A DNA stretch of 64,000 bases from Azoarcus_F sp036734105 (GCA_036734105.1 DAIMZH010000008.1:29304-93303); one strand, 5' to 3'. Numbered from the stretch's first letter, positions 32,946 to 41,999 are shown. The notes: generated by a model from the sequence alone, not told the origin. A program made the numbers and translations.

Positions 32946-35072
32946 ATGAAATCGTTATTGCGTACCCTCGCCATCGTTGCCGGTGTCTTTCTGCTGCTGC
33001 TCGGGATGGTCACCGCCTATCTCGCGCTGGTATTCGATATCAACGATTATCGCGATCAGCTCACTGCCGAGGTACGCAAGCAGACCGGACGTGAACTCAT
33101 GCTGGATGGCCGGATCGGCTTGTCGGTCTTTCCGTGGCTGGGAGTCGAGATGGAGTCGGTCAGGCTGGGCGATGCGCCGGGGTTTGGCGACCAGCCGTTT
33201 GTCGCCATTACCAGACTGGAAGCCAGGGCGCGCCTGCTGCCGCTACTGAGCGGGCAGGTTGACGTCGACCGTATTCGCGTTGAAGGGCTGGCGCTGAAAC
33301 TGGTCCGGGACGCCCAGGGCCGCTTCAACTGGTCCGATCTCGTCGAGGGTTCCGACGATCGTGATGCCGACGCGCGAACCGGGCCGGGCAGTGGTGCAGG
33401 CAGTGGCGGTGGCGGAGCCTTGCTGGCGCTGGGCGGGCTGGAGGTGTTGAGCGGAAGTGTCAGTTGGCTGGACCAGCAGCAAGGTGTCAGCCACAGTGTG
33501 AGTGGTATCGACCTGATCGTCGATGCCATTCGCCCGGGGCAGCCTTTTGACATATCCCTGGGTTTTGATGCCCGCTCGGATGTCCCGGCCTTGCAGGCAC
33601 GGGTTGAACTGACAGCTCAAATCAGTCTGATGCCCGAGGCGCAGCGCATCGACGTCACCGGTCTGCAACTGAGCATGGATGGCGAAGGGGCTGGCGTGCC
33701 GGGCGGTCGGCAGCAACTTCGCCTGGCCACGAACATGGCGCTTGACGGACAGGCAGACACACTCAAGCTCACCCAGTTTGTGCTTGATGCTGCGGGCGTG
33801 CGGGTTGTCGGGCAGATTGACGGCAGCGCCATGACGCAAGCCCCGAGCTTTACCGGCAACTTGCAGGTGGAAGAGTTCAGCCCCCGCACCGTGCTGGCTG
33901 CACTGGGTGAAGCAGCGCCGGACACGCGTGACGCGGCAGTGCTGACTCGCGCCAGTGCCAGCATGCGCCTTGATGCGACGGCGGATCGTGTCATGCTTAG
34001 TGATCTTGAGATGCGATTGGACGACAGTCGTCTGACTGGTGAGGCCGGGCTGGCCGAGGTGTCGCGTCAGGCGCTGCGCTTTGACCTGGCGCTGGATGCG
34101 ATCGATATTGACCGCTACCTGCCGCCGGATGCGCCCAAGGCTGCAGCAACACCGGGGGCCGTGGCGGGTGCAGCAGGCGGCGAGGCGTCGCCCGAGGCTT
34201 TGCGATCCCTCGATGTGCAGGGCAAGCTAGTCATAGGCAAGCTGACGGTCAGCGGACTCAAGGTGTCCGATATCCAGCTCACGCTACAGGCAAAGGATGG
34301 CGTGCTCAGGCTGTCACCGCTGAGTGCCGGACTATACGGTGGCAGCTACACCGGCAACATCAGCCTGGATGCCCGCCCCGCCGTGCCGCGTTTGAGCCTC
34401 GACGAAACCCTCAGCGGCCTGCAGATCGAGCCCTTCCTGGCAGACCTGACCGGCGCCGAAGCCCGGCTCAGCGGTCGGGGCGATGTCAAGCTGCGCTTGC
34501 AGGCTGATGGTTTGAGTGAGCAGTCAATACGCAGAAGCCTGTCAGGCAATGCGAGCCTGCGCTTTGCCGACGGTGCCATCAAGGGTGTGAATGTGGCGCA
34601 GTTTCTGCGTGAAGCCTCGGCGCGCCTGCGTGGTCAAGCTGTGCCGCCCGAAAGTAGCTCCAACCAGACCGATTTCAGCGACTTGAGCGCCAGCTTCAAG
34701 ATTGCCTCCGGATTAGTTCGCAACGATGACCTCTCCTTGCGCTCACCCTTGCTGCGGGTCAGCGGTGCTGGCAGCGCAAATCTGGTCAGCGAACAGGTCG
34801 ATTACCTCATCGGTGCGACTCTGGTCGGTACCCTGGAGGGCCAGGGTGGTGCCGAGCGTGACGCACTACGTGGAGTGACCGTGCCAATCAGGGTGAGTGG
34901 CAGTTTTGCCGATCCGAGCTATGCGCTGGACGTGGAGACGCTGATACGCGAAAACCTCAGCAGTCAGGTGCGTGACCGTGTGCAGGACAAAATCGAGGAG
35001 CGGGTACTGGACCGCGCTCCTGCCGAACTTCAGGACAGCCTGCGCGAGGGATTGCGCGGTTTGTTGAGATAA
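32946..35072 (+). CDS. AsmA family protein
   Basis: Large AsmA-like protein of 708 aa, anchored by one N-terminal helix (about 5-27, LRTLAIVAGVFLLLLGMVTAYL) with a long periplasmic beta-rich body. The N-terminal AsmA domain shows LDGRIGLSVFPWLGVEMESVRLGD, the C-terminal DUF/AsmA_2-type region FKIASGLVRNDDLSLRSPLLRVSGAG. A Gly/Ala-rich linker lies near 140-160. These proteins are thought to help move phospholipids between membranes. Alone on this strand; convergent with the flavoprotein gene, 8 nt apart. Confidence 0.9.
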   Translation: MKSLLRTLAIVAGVFLLLLGMVTAYLALVFDINDYRDQLTAEVRKQTGRELMLDGRIGLSVFPWLGVEMESVRLGDAPGFGDQPFVAITRLEARARLLPLLSGQVDVDRIRVEGLALKLVRDAQGRFNWSDLVEGSDDRDADARTGPGSGAGSGGGGALLALGGLEVLSGSVSWLDQQQGVSHSVSGIDLIVDAIRPGQPFDISLGFDARSDVPALQARVELTAQISLMPEAQRIDVTGLQLSMDGEGAGVPGGRQQLRLATNMALDGQADTLKLTQFVLDAAGVRVVGQIDGSAMTQAPSFTGNLQVEEFSPRTVLAALGEAAPDTRDAAVLTRASASMRLDATADRVMLSDLEMRLDDSRLTGEAGLAEVSRQALRFDLALDAIDIDRYLPPDAPKAAATPGAVAGAAGGEASPEALRSLDVQGKLVIGKLTVSGLKVSDIQLTLQAKDGVLRLSPLSAGLYGGSYTGNISLDARPAVPRLSLDETLSGLQIEPFLADLTGAEARLSGRGDVKLRLQADGLSEQSIRRSLSGNASLRFADGAIKGVNVAQFLREASARLRGQAVPPESSSNQTDFSDLSASFKIASGLVRNDDLSLRSPLLRVSGAGSANLVSEQVDYLIGATLVGTLEGQGGAERDALRGVTVPIRVSGSFADPSYALDVETLIRENLSSQVRDRVQDKIEERVLDRAPAELQDSLREGLRGLLR

Positions 35073-35080
35073 GAAAACTG

Positions 35081-36337
35081 TCAGGCCGCAGCAGGCTCTG
35101 GCAGTGCAATCAGGTTGTCCTTGCTGAACTGGTAGTCGCGAAACACATGTTCCGCGCCGAGGATCTGATAGTGACCATCCGGGTTGCGAACCGAGGTGTC
35201 CTTGAGCCGATAGGTGTAGTGACCACAGGTCCAGCAATCGAAGTTTCGCATGTGGGTGCACAGACAGGTCTTGTCCATCACCTTGAGGCGGCGTTCGTCC
35301 GGGTGTAGCGCCAACTCGCGGTTGTAGGCGTTGATGTAGGCGCAGTTGCCCTTGGCGTCAAGCAGATAACCGTAGGCTTCACAGTTGGGGCGGATGCCGG
35401 CACCAATCGCGGGGCTGCTCTTGAGCATGCGCATCGGATAGCCAGTGGGCGACACGTTGTTGACTTCGATCTCGTCTTCACTTGAGGTGAAGTAATATTG
35501 CTGAACATCCGCTGGCAAACCGCATTCTTCGGTAACCGTAAAGCGGGTGGCCACCTGCACTGCCGCGGCACCATTTTCCAGAAACTGCACAGCGTCTGTG
35601 CCGGTGAAGATGCCGCCAGCCGGAATCAACGGAATGTCTAGTTGTTCGGCCAGCAACCAGTCGCGGATTTCGGCCACGATGGTGGCCAGATCATATTCGG
35701 CCCAGTCTAGGCCAAACCCCAGGTGGCCCCCAGCCAGTGGGCCTTCAACCACCACAAAGTCGGGCAGGCGTTGCGTGCGAGAGGACTTTTTGATGAACAA
35801 CTGAAGGGCTCTGAGCGACGAGACGATGATGCCGAGCTTGGCATCGCGAAAGCGCGGATGATCCTCTATCAGCGAGAAAGAGCCCAGGTGCAGCCCCGCT
35901 GCCAGCGTGATGCCGTCAATGCCCGCATCCAGTGCAGCACGAAGGCGTGCCCGGAGGGTGTCCTTCGGGCTGTTCATGGTGAGTTTCTCCATGCAGTTGA
36001 TGAAGATCAGACCATCACCGGTCTTGCGTTCCATGGTGCGGCGAACATGCGTCTCGGTAGCTTCGGCGAGCAGGCCAAGGTCGAACTGAACGTCGGACTT
36101 GTCGGTGTTGGCGACATTGTATTTATACTGCTTGAGCTTGTTGCGTACATACTTGGTGTCATACCGACGGTCGCTCACGGTGGGCAGCATGGCGTCGGAA
36201 ATATGACCAATGCCGCCAAGGCGGGCAGCCACCAGGGAGAGGTCCGCAGTGGAGATGTCCACGCCCATGCCCCCAATCATGATGGGCACGTATTCACGGG
36301 AGCCGAACTTCAGGCGGAAATCGTCGACGCATTTCAT
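35081..36337 (-). CDS. Nitronate monooxygenase-like FMN protein with Cys-rich tail
   Basis: TIM-barrel flavoprotein of the 2-nitropropane dioxygenase/NMO family, 418 aa from the ATG at 36337 (MKCVDDFRLKFGSREYVPIM). FMN-binding segments: IMIGGMGVDIS, VVEGPLAGGHLGFG and IPLIPAGGIFTGTDAV, with AAAVQVATRFTVTEECGLP. The last 70 residues are unusual, with CLCTHMRNFDCWTCGHYTY, a CxC-x7-CxxC arrangement that could bind Zn or Fe-S. The substrate is unknown; enoyl reductase or nitronate oxidation are possible. It sits downstream of the cys operon behind a terminator, so it is separately transcribed. Confidence 0.75.
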   Translation of the reverse strand: MKCVDDFRLKFGSREYVPIMIGGMGVDISTADLSLVAARLGGIGHISDAMLPTVSDRRYDTKYVRNKLKQYKYNVANTDKSDVQFDLGLLAEATETHVRRTMERKTGDGLIFINCMEKLTMNSPKDTLRARLRAALDAGIDGITLAAGLHLGSFSLIEDHPRFRDAKLGIIVSSLRALQLFIKKSSRTQRLPDFVVVEGPLAGGHLGFGLDWAEYDLATIVAEIRDWLLAEQLDIPLIPAGGIFTGTDAVQFLENGAAAVQVATRFTVTEECGLPADVQQYYFTSSEDEIEVNNVSPTGYPMRMLKSSPAIGAGIRPNCEAYGYLLDAKGNCAYINAYNRELALHPDERRLKVMDKTCLCTHMRNFDCWTCGHYTYRLKDTSVRNPDGHYQILGAEHVFRDYQFSKDNLIALPEPAAA

Positions 36338-36510
36338 GATGAGCAATGTCCTCTGATGGATGATCCTGACAGCCGGGCTACGACGAAGGTCGCGAAGGCT
36401 GGACCATTCCTGATTCAATCACAGGCGGGTGAGCCAGTACAACCCTGAGCACACAAAGGTCTTGTCGCCAAGACCATCGACCCGGAAAAAAACTTATCCT
36501 TTTAACACGA

Positions 36511-36544
36511 AAACACCGGGGCGGTTGCCCGCGCCCGGTGTTTT
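36511..36544 (-). terminator. Terminator after cysN
   Basis: A 10-bp perfect stem (36511-36520 with 36534-36543) encloses a GC-rich 13-nt loop that can pair further. On the minus strand it follows the cysN stop by 38 nt and is followed by TTTTCG; on the plus strand it is followed by TTTT. It is likely bidirectional and ends the sulfate operon before the flavoprotein gene. Confidence 0.82.
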
Positions 36545-36581
36545 ATTACGCTTTGTTGACCGAGGTCAGTTTTGCAGCAGC

Positions 36582-37862
36582 TCAGAAGATCATACCGGCT
36601 GCAACAGTGTTGTTGCTTGACTCGTCAATCAGGATGAAGGCACCGGTGGCACGGTTGCGGCTGTAGGCATCGGCAAACACCGGTTGTGCCAGCTTCAGGG
36701 TCACACTGGCGATATCGTTCATGCTCAGTGTATCGGCTGCTTCCTTGCCTAGTGTGTCAAGATTGAGTCTGTGGTCGATGAGGCTGACCTTGGCGCGAAC
36801 CTCGCGTGCCGTGTGGCGCAGGATGTAGGTGCGTGCGCTTGCCAGCGGGGTGTCAGACAGCCAGCAGACGGTGGCCTGCAGTTGCTTGAGCACCTGGGGT
36901 TCTTCACCGCGCTTGACGATCATGTCGCCGCGCGAGATGTCGATTTCGTCGGTGAGCAACAGCGACACGGACTCTTCATGAATCGCTCGCTGCCGGGGCG
37001 TGCCTCCGAGTTCGATGGCCTTGATGGTACTGTGGTGGCCAGCCGGCAGCACAGTCACTTCATCGCCAACCTGTATGCAGCCAGACTCAACCCGGCCCAT
37101 GAAACCACGGTAGTCGTGCAGATCGGGATTGGCGGCGTCGCGCGGACGGCAAACAAACTGGACCGGGAAGCGGAAGTCTTCGGGCTTGTCAGTGTGTGCG
37201 GCGGGCGCGTTTTCGAGCATGTCGAGCAGGGATGGACCGTCATACCAGCCAAGCTGGTCTCCGCGCTCTACCACCATGTCGCCTTTCAGGGCAGACATGG
37301 GCACAAAGCTGATGTTGTTGATGCCGAACTGCCGTGCAAAGTCGAGGTATTCGTCGCGAATGCGTTCGAACACCGACTGATCGTAATCGACCAGATCCAT
37401 CTTGTTGATGGCTACCACAAGCTGCGGGATACCGACCAGGTGAGCGATCAGTGAGTGTCGCCGGGTTTGTGTCTGCACACCGCGTCGTGCATCGATGAGG
37501 ATGATGGCCAACGTGGCGGTGGACGCAGCGGTGACCATGTTGCGGGTGTACTGCACATGGCCGGGTGCGTCAGCGATGATGTATTTACGAATACCCGTCG
37601 TGAAGTAACGGTAGGCGACATCAATGGTGATGCCTTGTTCCCGCTCGGCCTGAAGGCCGTCGGTGAGCAGCGACAGGTCAACCGCGTCCAGCCCACGCTT
37701 GCGGGAGGTGTTCTCGATGGCGCTGAGGGTGTCGGCCAGAATGGTCTTGCTGTCGTAGAGCAGGCGGCCGATCAGCGTGCTTTTGCCGTCATCGACGTTG
37801 CCGCAGGTGAGAAAGCGAAGCAAGCCGTTATCTACGCCTGGCAGGTGTTCGGGTGCGGACAT
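36582..37862 (-). CDS. cysN: Sulfate adenylyltransferase subunit 1 (GTPase)
   Basis: GTPase subunit of ATP sulfurylase; its GTP hydrolysis drives APS formation by CysD. 426 aa from the ATG at 37862, chosen because CAGGAG stands 8 nt upstream; an ATG 12 codons earlier has no ribosome site. GTPase motifs: GNVDDGKSTLIGRLL (G1), DAPGHVQYTRNM (G3), AINKMDLVDYD (G4). There is no C-terminal APS-kinase (CysC) domain. Follows cysD after a 161-nt gap with hairpins. Last gene of the operon. Confidence 0.96.
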   Translation of the reverse strand: MSAPEHLPGVDNGLLRFLTCGNVDDGKSTLIGRLLYDSKTILADTLSAIENTSRKRGLDAVDLSLLTDGLQAEREQGITIDVAYRYFTTGIRKYIIADAPGHVQYTRNMVTAASTATLAIILIDARRGVQTQTRRHSLIAHLVGIPQLVVAINKMDLVDYDQSVFERIRDEYLDFARQFGINNISFVPMSALKGDMVVERGDQLGWYDGPSLLDMLENAPAAHTDKPEDFRFPVQFVCRPRDAANPDLHDYRGFMGRVESGCIQVGDEVTVLPAGHHSTIKAIELGGTPRQRAIHEESVSLLLTDEIDISRGDMIVKRGEEPQVLKQLQATVCWLSDTPLASARTYILRHTAREVRAKVSLIDHRLNLDTLGKEAADTLSMNDIASVTLKLAQPVFADAYSRNRATGAFILIDESSNNTVAAGMIF

Positions 37863-37986
37863 TTTAACGACTCCTGTTGGGGTTTCAATGTGGGTCATGG
37901 AAACGCCGATATTCTATCCGGGATGATGTTTAAAGCATATCCTGGCTTCTGGAATTAAATGTAAACCTGTGCAAAGAAAGATTTTT

Positions 37987-38027
37987 TTGGCGTTTAACGC
38001 CAATTTTCATGCTGACTGACCGGTCAG
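37987..38027. repeat. Hairpin and 12-bp palindrome between cysD and cysN
   Basis: TTGGCGT (37987-37993) and ACGCCAA (37997-38003) form a 7-bp stem with a 3-nt loop. CTGACCGGTCAG (38016-38027) is a perfect 12-bp palindrome that spans the cysD stop codon. On the mRNA strand the hairpin is followed by A, not U, so it is not a terminator there. It may set the relative dose of CysD and CysN by RNA processing, or be without function. Confidence 0.5.
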
Positions 38028-38938
38028 AAGTAGCCTTCTTTCTTGCGTTGCTCCATGGCCGCGTCCGAGGTCTGGTCATCCAGCCGTGTCGCGCCACGTT
38101 CAGTAATCGTGGTGGTGGCGGTTTCAATCAGTATCTTTTCCAGTGTGTCGGCGTCAGACTCCACCGGCGCTGTGCAGGTGATGTCGCCAACCGTACGGAA
38201 GCGCACCAGCAGGGTTTCCACAGTGTCATCCGGGCCGGCGGGTGTCAGCGCAGTAACGGGTTGCAGCAAATTGCCTCTGCGGACCACCGGACGCTGGTGC
38301 GCAAAATAGATGCTCGGCAGTTCGAGTTCTTCACGTTCAATGTATTGCCATACATCCAACTCGGTCCAGTTGCTGATCGGAAAGGCGCGGATGTTCTCAC
38401 CCTTGTGAGAGCGGGCGTTGTAGAGGTTCCACAATTCCGGTCGTTGGTTTTTTGGGTCCCATTGGCCGAACTCGTCTCGAAAGCTCATGATGCGCTCTTT
38501 GGCGCGGGCCTTTTCCTCATCACGACGTGCGCCGCCAATGCAGGCATCAAAGCCGAACTCTTCGATGGCTTCGAGCAAGGTCACCGACTGATGTCTGTTG
38601 CGCGACTCTCCTGCATGCTTCAGCACCACGCTGCCGCGCGCCATGGAGTCTTCAACCGACCGCACAATCAGGCGCTCACCCAGTTCGGCCGCACGCCTGT
38701 CGCGAAACTCGATCACTTCCGGATAGTTGTGACCTGTGTCGACATGCAGCAACGGAAACGGGAAACGTCCCGGCCGGAAGGCCTTCTCGGCGAGTCTGAG
38801 CAGGCAGATTGAGTCTTTGCCGCCTGAAAACAGCAGGGCAGGGTTGGCGCACTGGCCTGCAACTTCGCGCAGGATGTGGATTGATTCGGCTTCCAGCCAG
38901 TCAAGATGGGACAGGGTTTGAGTGGTCAGTGTGGACAT
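38024..38938 (-). CDS. cysD: Sulfate adenylyltransferase subunit 2
   Basis: Catalytic subunit of ATP sulfurylase, makes APS from ATP and sulfate. 304 aa. The PP-loop is LLFSGGKDSICLLRLA (about 33-48), followed by LLHVDTGHNYPEVIEFRD and the C-terminal RFRTVGDITCTAPVES. Start ATG at 38938 lies 2 nt after the stop of the small ORF and 112 nt after the cysH stop; its ribosome site (GAGAT) is weak, so coupling from upstream may matter. Confidence 0.96.
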   Translation of the reverse strand: MSTLTTQTLSHLDWLEAESIHILREVAGQCANPALLFSGGKDSICLLRLAEKAFRPGRFPFPLLHVDTGHNYPEVIEFRDRRAAELGERLIVRSVEDSMARGSVVLKHAGESRNRHQSVTLLEAIEEFGFDACIGGARRDEEKARAKERIMSFRDEFGQWDPKNQRPELWNLYNARSHKGENIRAFPISNWTELDVWQYIEREELELPSIYFAHQRPVVRRGNLLQPVTALTPAGPDDTVETLLVRFRTVGDITCTAPVESDADTLEKILIETATTTITERGATRLDDQTSDAAMEQRKKEGYF

Positions 38939-38940
38939 GC

Positions 38941-39054
38941 TTATCTCGGCGTTCGATAGGTGTATGGGCTGAGCGCGCGCAGGGCCGCACGCAGACCTGC
39001 CCGCAAGGCGCCAAGCTTGCGACGCAGGGGGCGGCTGATCGCGCTGGCGCTCAT
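38941..39054 (-). CDS. Candidate 37-aa cationic small protein between cysH and cysD
   Basis: Small ORF that fills the cysH-cysD gap. Its ATG (39054-39052) overlaps the cysH TGA as ATGA, GGAA lies 6 nt upstream, and its TAA ends 2 nt before the cysD ATG. The product has eight Arg, one Lys and no acidic residue (RRKLGALRAGLRAALRAL forms an amphipathic helix at 11-28). I recognise no family. It could be a real regulator or membrane-binding peptide, or a coupling ORF whose translation matters more than its product, or chance. The exact fit at both ends is the main support. Confidence 0.42.
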   Translation of the reverse strand: MSASAISRPLRRKLGALRAGLRAALRALSPYTYRTPR

Positions 39055-39785
39055 GCGCTGTTCCGTTTGATGTGCAGTCCGCATTCCTTGTGCTCCGGGT
39101 CTTCCCACCACCAGCGGCCGGCGCGGACGTCCTCGCCCATGGCTACCGCGCGGGTGCATGGCGCACAGCCTATGCTCGGATAAAAGCGCTCATGCAGCTT
39201 ATTGTAAGGTATGTCGAACAGCCGAATGTAGGCCCATACCTCTTTTTCGCTCCAGTCGGCCAGCGGGCTGAACTTCTCGATACCAAAGCTGGGGTCATAG
39301 GCATGCGGCGCCAGGGCCGCGCGGGTCGGAGACTGTTCTGCACGCAATCCGGTAATCCAGGCACGTTTGCCTGCCAAGGCGCGCCGCAGCGGCTCAACCT
39401 TGCGCGCGTGGCAACAGGCTTTGCGCAACTCCACGGATTCGTAAAACCCGTTGATGCCGTGGCTACGGGTGAACAGTTCAACACTCTCGTGGCTGGGATA
39501 GTAAAGCTTGAGCTTGAAACCATAATGGCGTTCGACCTCTGCCATCAGGTCGTAGGTCTCGGCAGGCAGGCGGCCGGTGTCCAGCGAGAATATCTCAATG
39601 TCCAGGCCTGCCCTGAGCACGATATCGGTCAGCACCATGTCCTCAGCGCCCAGACTATTGGCCAGCGCTACCGGTTGATAGTCGCGGGCGGCTTCGGCCA
39701 GCAAGGTGCGAGCGTTTGACACCTTGGCATCAAGGCGACTTCTGAGCTCAAGGTTGGCGAGGTCGGGGTTCATGTTGGGGTGCAT
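39051..39785 (-). CDS. cysH: Adenylyl-sulfate (APS) reductase, Fe-S type
   Basis: Reduces activated sulfate to sulfite with thioredoxin. 244 aa from the ATG at 39785, preceded by AGGAG at ideal spacing. The core shows SLGAEDMVLTD and FSLDTGRLPAETYDL. The paired cysteines KACCHARKVEPL and SIGCAPCTR mark the [4Fe-4S] form that uses APS directly; the catalytic Cys is in the C-terminal KECGLH. No cysC is in the operon, in agreement. Follows the DUF934 gene after 14 nt. Confidence 0.95.
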   Translation of the reverse strand: MHPNMNPDLANLELRSRLDAKVSNARTLLAEAARDYQPVALANSLGAEDMVLTDIVLRAGLDIEIFSLDTGRLPAETYDLMAEVERHYGFKLKLYYPSHESVELFTRSHGINGFYESVELRKACCHARKVEPLRRALAGKRAWITGLRAEQSPTRAALAPHAYDPSFGIEKFSPLADWSEKEVWAYIRLFDIPYNKLHERFYPSIGCAPCTRAVAMGEDVRAGRWWWEDPEHKECGLHIKRNSA

Positions 39786-39799
39786 GCTTGTCTCCTGAG

Positions 39800-40324
39800 T
39801 CACGCCGCGCGGTTCTGGCGACGGAACAGTGGTTCGCTTGGCGTCACCGAAGCCTGATAGGGTTCAGTGAAGTCGTTGATGCTGGTCAGCGCGGCGTCGA
39901 GTTGTGCGTCGCTGTAACGCCCCTCGGCCGGTTGCAACGCATCGAAGCCGCTGCGGGTGAGGTAATTGAACTGATCACGCAACACTTCGCCAAAGGCGCG
40001 TAGCTCACCGCGGTAGCCGTGACGCTGGCGCAACAGGGCAGCTATCGAATAGCCCCTGCCGTCGGCAAACTTTGGAAAATGCACCGCGATTGTGTCCACC
40101 TCATGCACCGCATCAGCCACCGACTCCAGCTCGTCGTCCGGTGCCAGCCACAGGCCACATTGCCCACGCGCCAGCAGCGACTCGCGCCGGGCTTGCCAGA
40201 CCGCCAGCGGCACGATCACCCCACCCGAAGGCAGCGTGATCGTGGCGGCAGTCTCCTCCTCCCCCAAAAGCACGATTGGACGCGGATCCTCGGTGATCCT
40301 TCCGTTCTTGATGAGCTTAGCCAT
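39800..40324 (-). CDS. DUF934 sulfite-reduction-associated protein
   Basis: 174 aa from the ATG at 40324, which overlaps the cysI stop by 8 nt. DUF934 proteins occur almost only next to cysI/cysH-type genes; the function is not established, an oxidoreductase-partner role has been suggested from context. Seen here: VVPLAVWQARRESL, the conserved IAVHFPKFADGRGYSIAALL, RGELRAFGEVLRDQFNYLTRSGFD. No cysteines that could hold a cluster. Translation is probably coupled to cysI. Confidence 0.9.
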   Translation of the reverse strand: MAKLIKNGRITEDPRPIVLLGEEETAATITLPSGGVIVPLAVWQARRESLLARGQCGLWLAPDDELESVADAVHEVDTIAVHFPKFADGRGYSIAALLRQRHGYRGELRAFGEVLRDQFNYLTRSGFDALQPAEGRYSDAQLDAALTSINDFTEPYQASVTPSEPLFRRQNRAA

Positions 40325-41999
40325 TGGCGACTTTCCTTTTGGGCTGGCGGTTGGCATAGACGCGGGTCTTGAATGGGTCAATGCCGACCCGGCGTGCCGT
40401 GTCGATGAAGCGCTCGTCCGGGTGGCGCAGCGCGATATAGGTGTCGATGATTTGCGCGATCACGTCCGGCATGTCGGCAGCGCCAAAGGATGGTCCGATG
40501 ACCTTGCCCAGGCTGGTCTGATTGCCCTGACTGCCGCCGATGGTGACCTGATAGAACTCGTCACCGTTCTTATCGACGCCTAGAATGCCGATGTGACCCA
40601 CGTGGTGATGGCCGCAGGCGTTCATGCAGCCCGAAATGTTGATCTCGATGTCACCAATGTCGTGGAGGTAGTCGAGGTCGTCAAAGCGCGCCTGAATGGC
40701 GTTGGCAATCGGAATGGACTTGGCATTGGCCAGGTTGCAGAAGTCACCACCGGGACAGGCGATGATGTCGGTGAGCAGTCCGATGTTGGGGTTGGCAAGT
40801 CCGGCAGCGCGAGCCTTTTGCCAAAGCACAAACAGATCAGACTGGCGAATGTCAGCGAGCACGATGTTTTGTTCGTGGGTGATGCGCAATTCGCCAAAGC
40901 TGTGTTCGTCAGCCCAGTCTGCAATGTGATCCATCTGCTCGGCAGTAGCGTCACCTGGCGCGACTGTGGCATGTTTGGTCGACAGCGTGACGATGGCATA
41001 GCCGGGTTTTTTGTGGGCGCGCACATTGCGCTTTATCCAGGCGGCGTAGGCTTTGTCTTCGGCGAGATGGCGACGGTGCCCCAGATCGTCACCCGGCAGG
41101 TTTTCATGTGCCGGGTCTACGAAGTGCGCAGCGACGCGTTCGAGTTCGGCTGCGCTCACGGTTGCCGCACCCTGGCGCAGGTGGGCGTATTCCGCCTCCA
41201 CCTGTTCGCGGAAGATGTCGATGCCGAGCGACTTGACCAGGATCTTGATGCGTGCCTTGTAGGCGTTGTCCCGGCGTCCAAAACGGTTATAGACGCGCAG
41301 AATTGCCTCGCAATAGTTGAGAATCTCCGGCCACGGCACAAAACCGGATATCTCTTCGCCGATGATGGGCGTGCGTCCCAGGCCGCCCCCCACCAGCACC
41401 CGGAAGCCGGTGCTGCCGCTGCTGTCGCGTGTCAATTCCAGGCCGATATCGTGAGCCTGGATCACTGCGCGATCTTCCCGTGCGCCATTCACCGCGATCT
41501 TGAACTTGCGCGGCAGATAGGCAAATTCCGGGTGGAAGGTGCTCCACTGGCGCAGAATCTCGCACCACGGCCGTGGGTCGATCAGCTCGTCACCTGCGAC
41601 ACCGGCAAACGGGTCGGAGGTGATGTTGCGTATGCAGTTGCCAGAGGTCTGGATGGCGTGCATTTGCACGGTGGCCAGTTCGGCGAGGATTTCCGGCACG
41701 TCTTCCAGCTTGGGCCAGTTGAACTGAATGTTCTGGCGCGTGGTGAAATGGCCATAGCCCCGGTCGTAGCGTCGGGCAATGTCTGCCAGCTTGCGCAATT
41801 GACCGCTGGCCAGCAGACCATAGGGAATGGCAACGCGCAGCATGGGGGCGTGACGCTGTATGTACAGACCGTTTTGTAGGCGCAAAGGGCGGAACTCGTC
41901 TTCGGACAGTTCACCAGCCAGATAGCGGCGTGTCTGATCGCGGAACTGTGCGACTCGCTCGTCGACGATGCGCTGATCGAATGCGTCGTAGCAATACAT
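40317..41999 (-). CDS. cysI: Sulfite reductase hemoprotein (nitrite/sulfite reductase family)
   Basis: Sirohaem-[4Fe-4S] enzyme that reduces sulfite to sulfide. 560 aa from the ATG at 41999, with AAAGAGAG upstream. Two ferredoxin-like halves; sirohaem Arg/Lys region YGHFTTRQNIQFNW, the cluster cysteines in CPGGDFCNLANAKS and NISGCMNACGHHHVGH. No cysJ flavoprotein is adjacent, so the electron donor is probably ferredoxin or another carrier. First gene of the leftward operon, divergent from cysB. Confidence 0.93.
   Translation of the reverse strand: MYCYDAFDQRIVDERVAQFRDQTRRYLAGELSEDEFRPLRLQNGLYIQRHAPMLRVAIPYGLLASGQLRKLADIARRYDRGYGHFTTRQNIQFNWPKLEDVPEILAELATVQMHAIQTSGNCIRNITSDPFAGVAGDELIDPRPWCEILRQWSTFHPEFAYLPRKFKIAVNGAREDRAVIQAHDIGLELTRDSSGSTGFRVLVGGGLGRTPIIGEEISGFVPWPEILNYCEAILRVYNRFGRRDNAYKARIKILVKSLGIDIFREQVEAEYAHLRQGAATVSAAELERVAAHFVDPAHENLPGDDLGHRRHLAEDKAYAAWIKRNVRAHKKPGYAIVTLSTKHATVAPGDATAEQMDHIADWADEHSFGELRITHEQNIVLADIRQSDLFVLWQKARAAGLANPNIGLLTDIIACPGGDFCNLANAKSIPIANAIQARFDDLDYLHDIGDIEINISGCMNACGHHHVGHIGILGVDKNGDEFYQVTIGGSQGNQTSLGKVIGPSFGAADMPDVIAQIIDTYIALRHPDERFIDTARRVGIDPFKTRVYANRQPKRKVANG

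Noticed and set aside
38016..38027. Restriction-type or attachment site at the palindrome CTGACCGGTCAG
   Set aside because: No sign of integration or duplication around it; kept only as a possible RNA element.
40593..41879. 428-codon open frame opposite cysI
   Set aside because: cysI shows full family motifs; the antisense frame has no ribosome site or recognisable domain.
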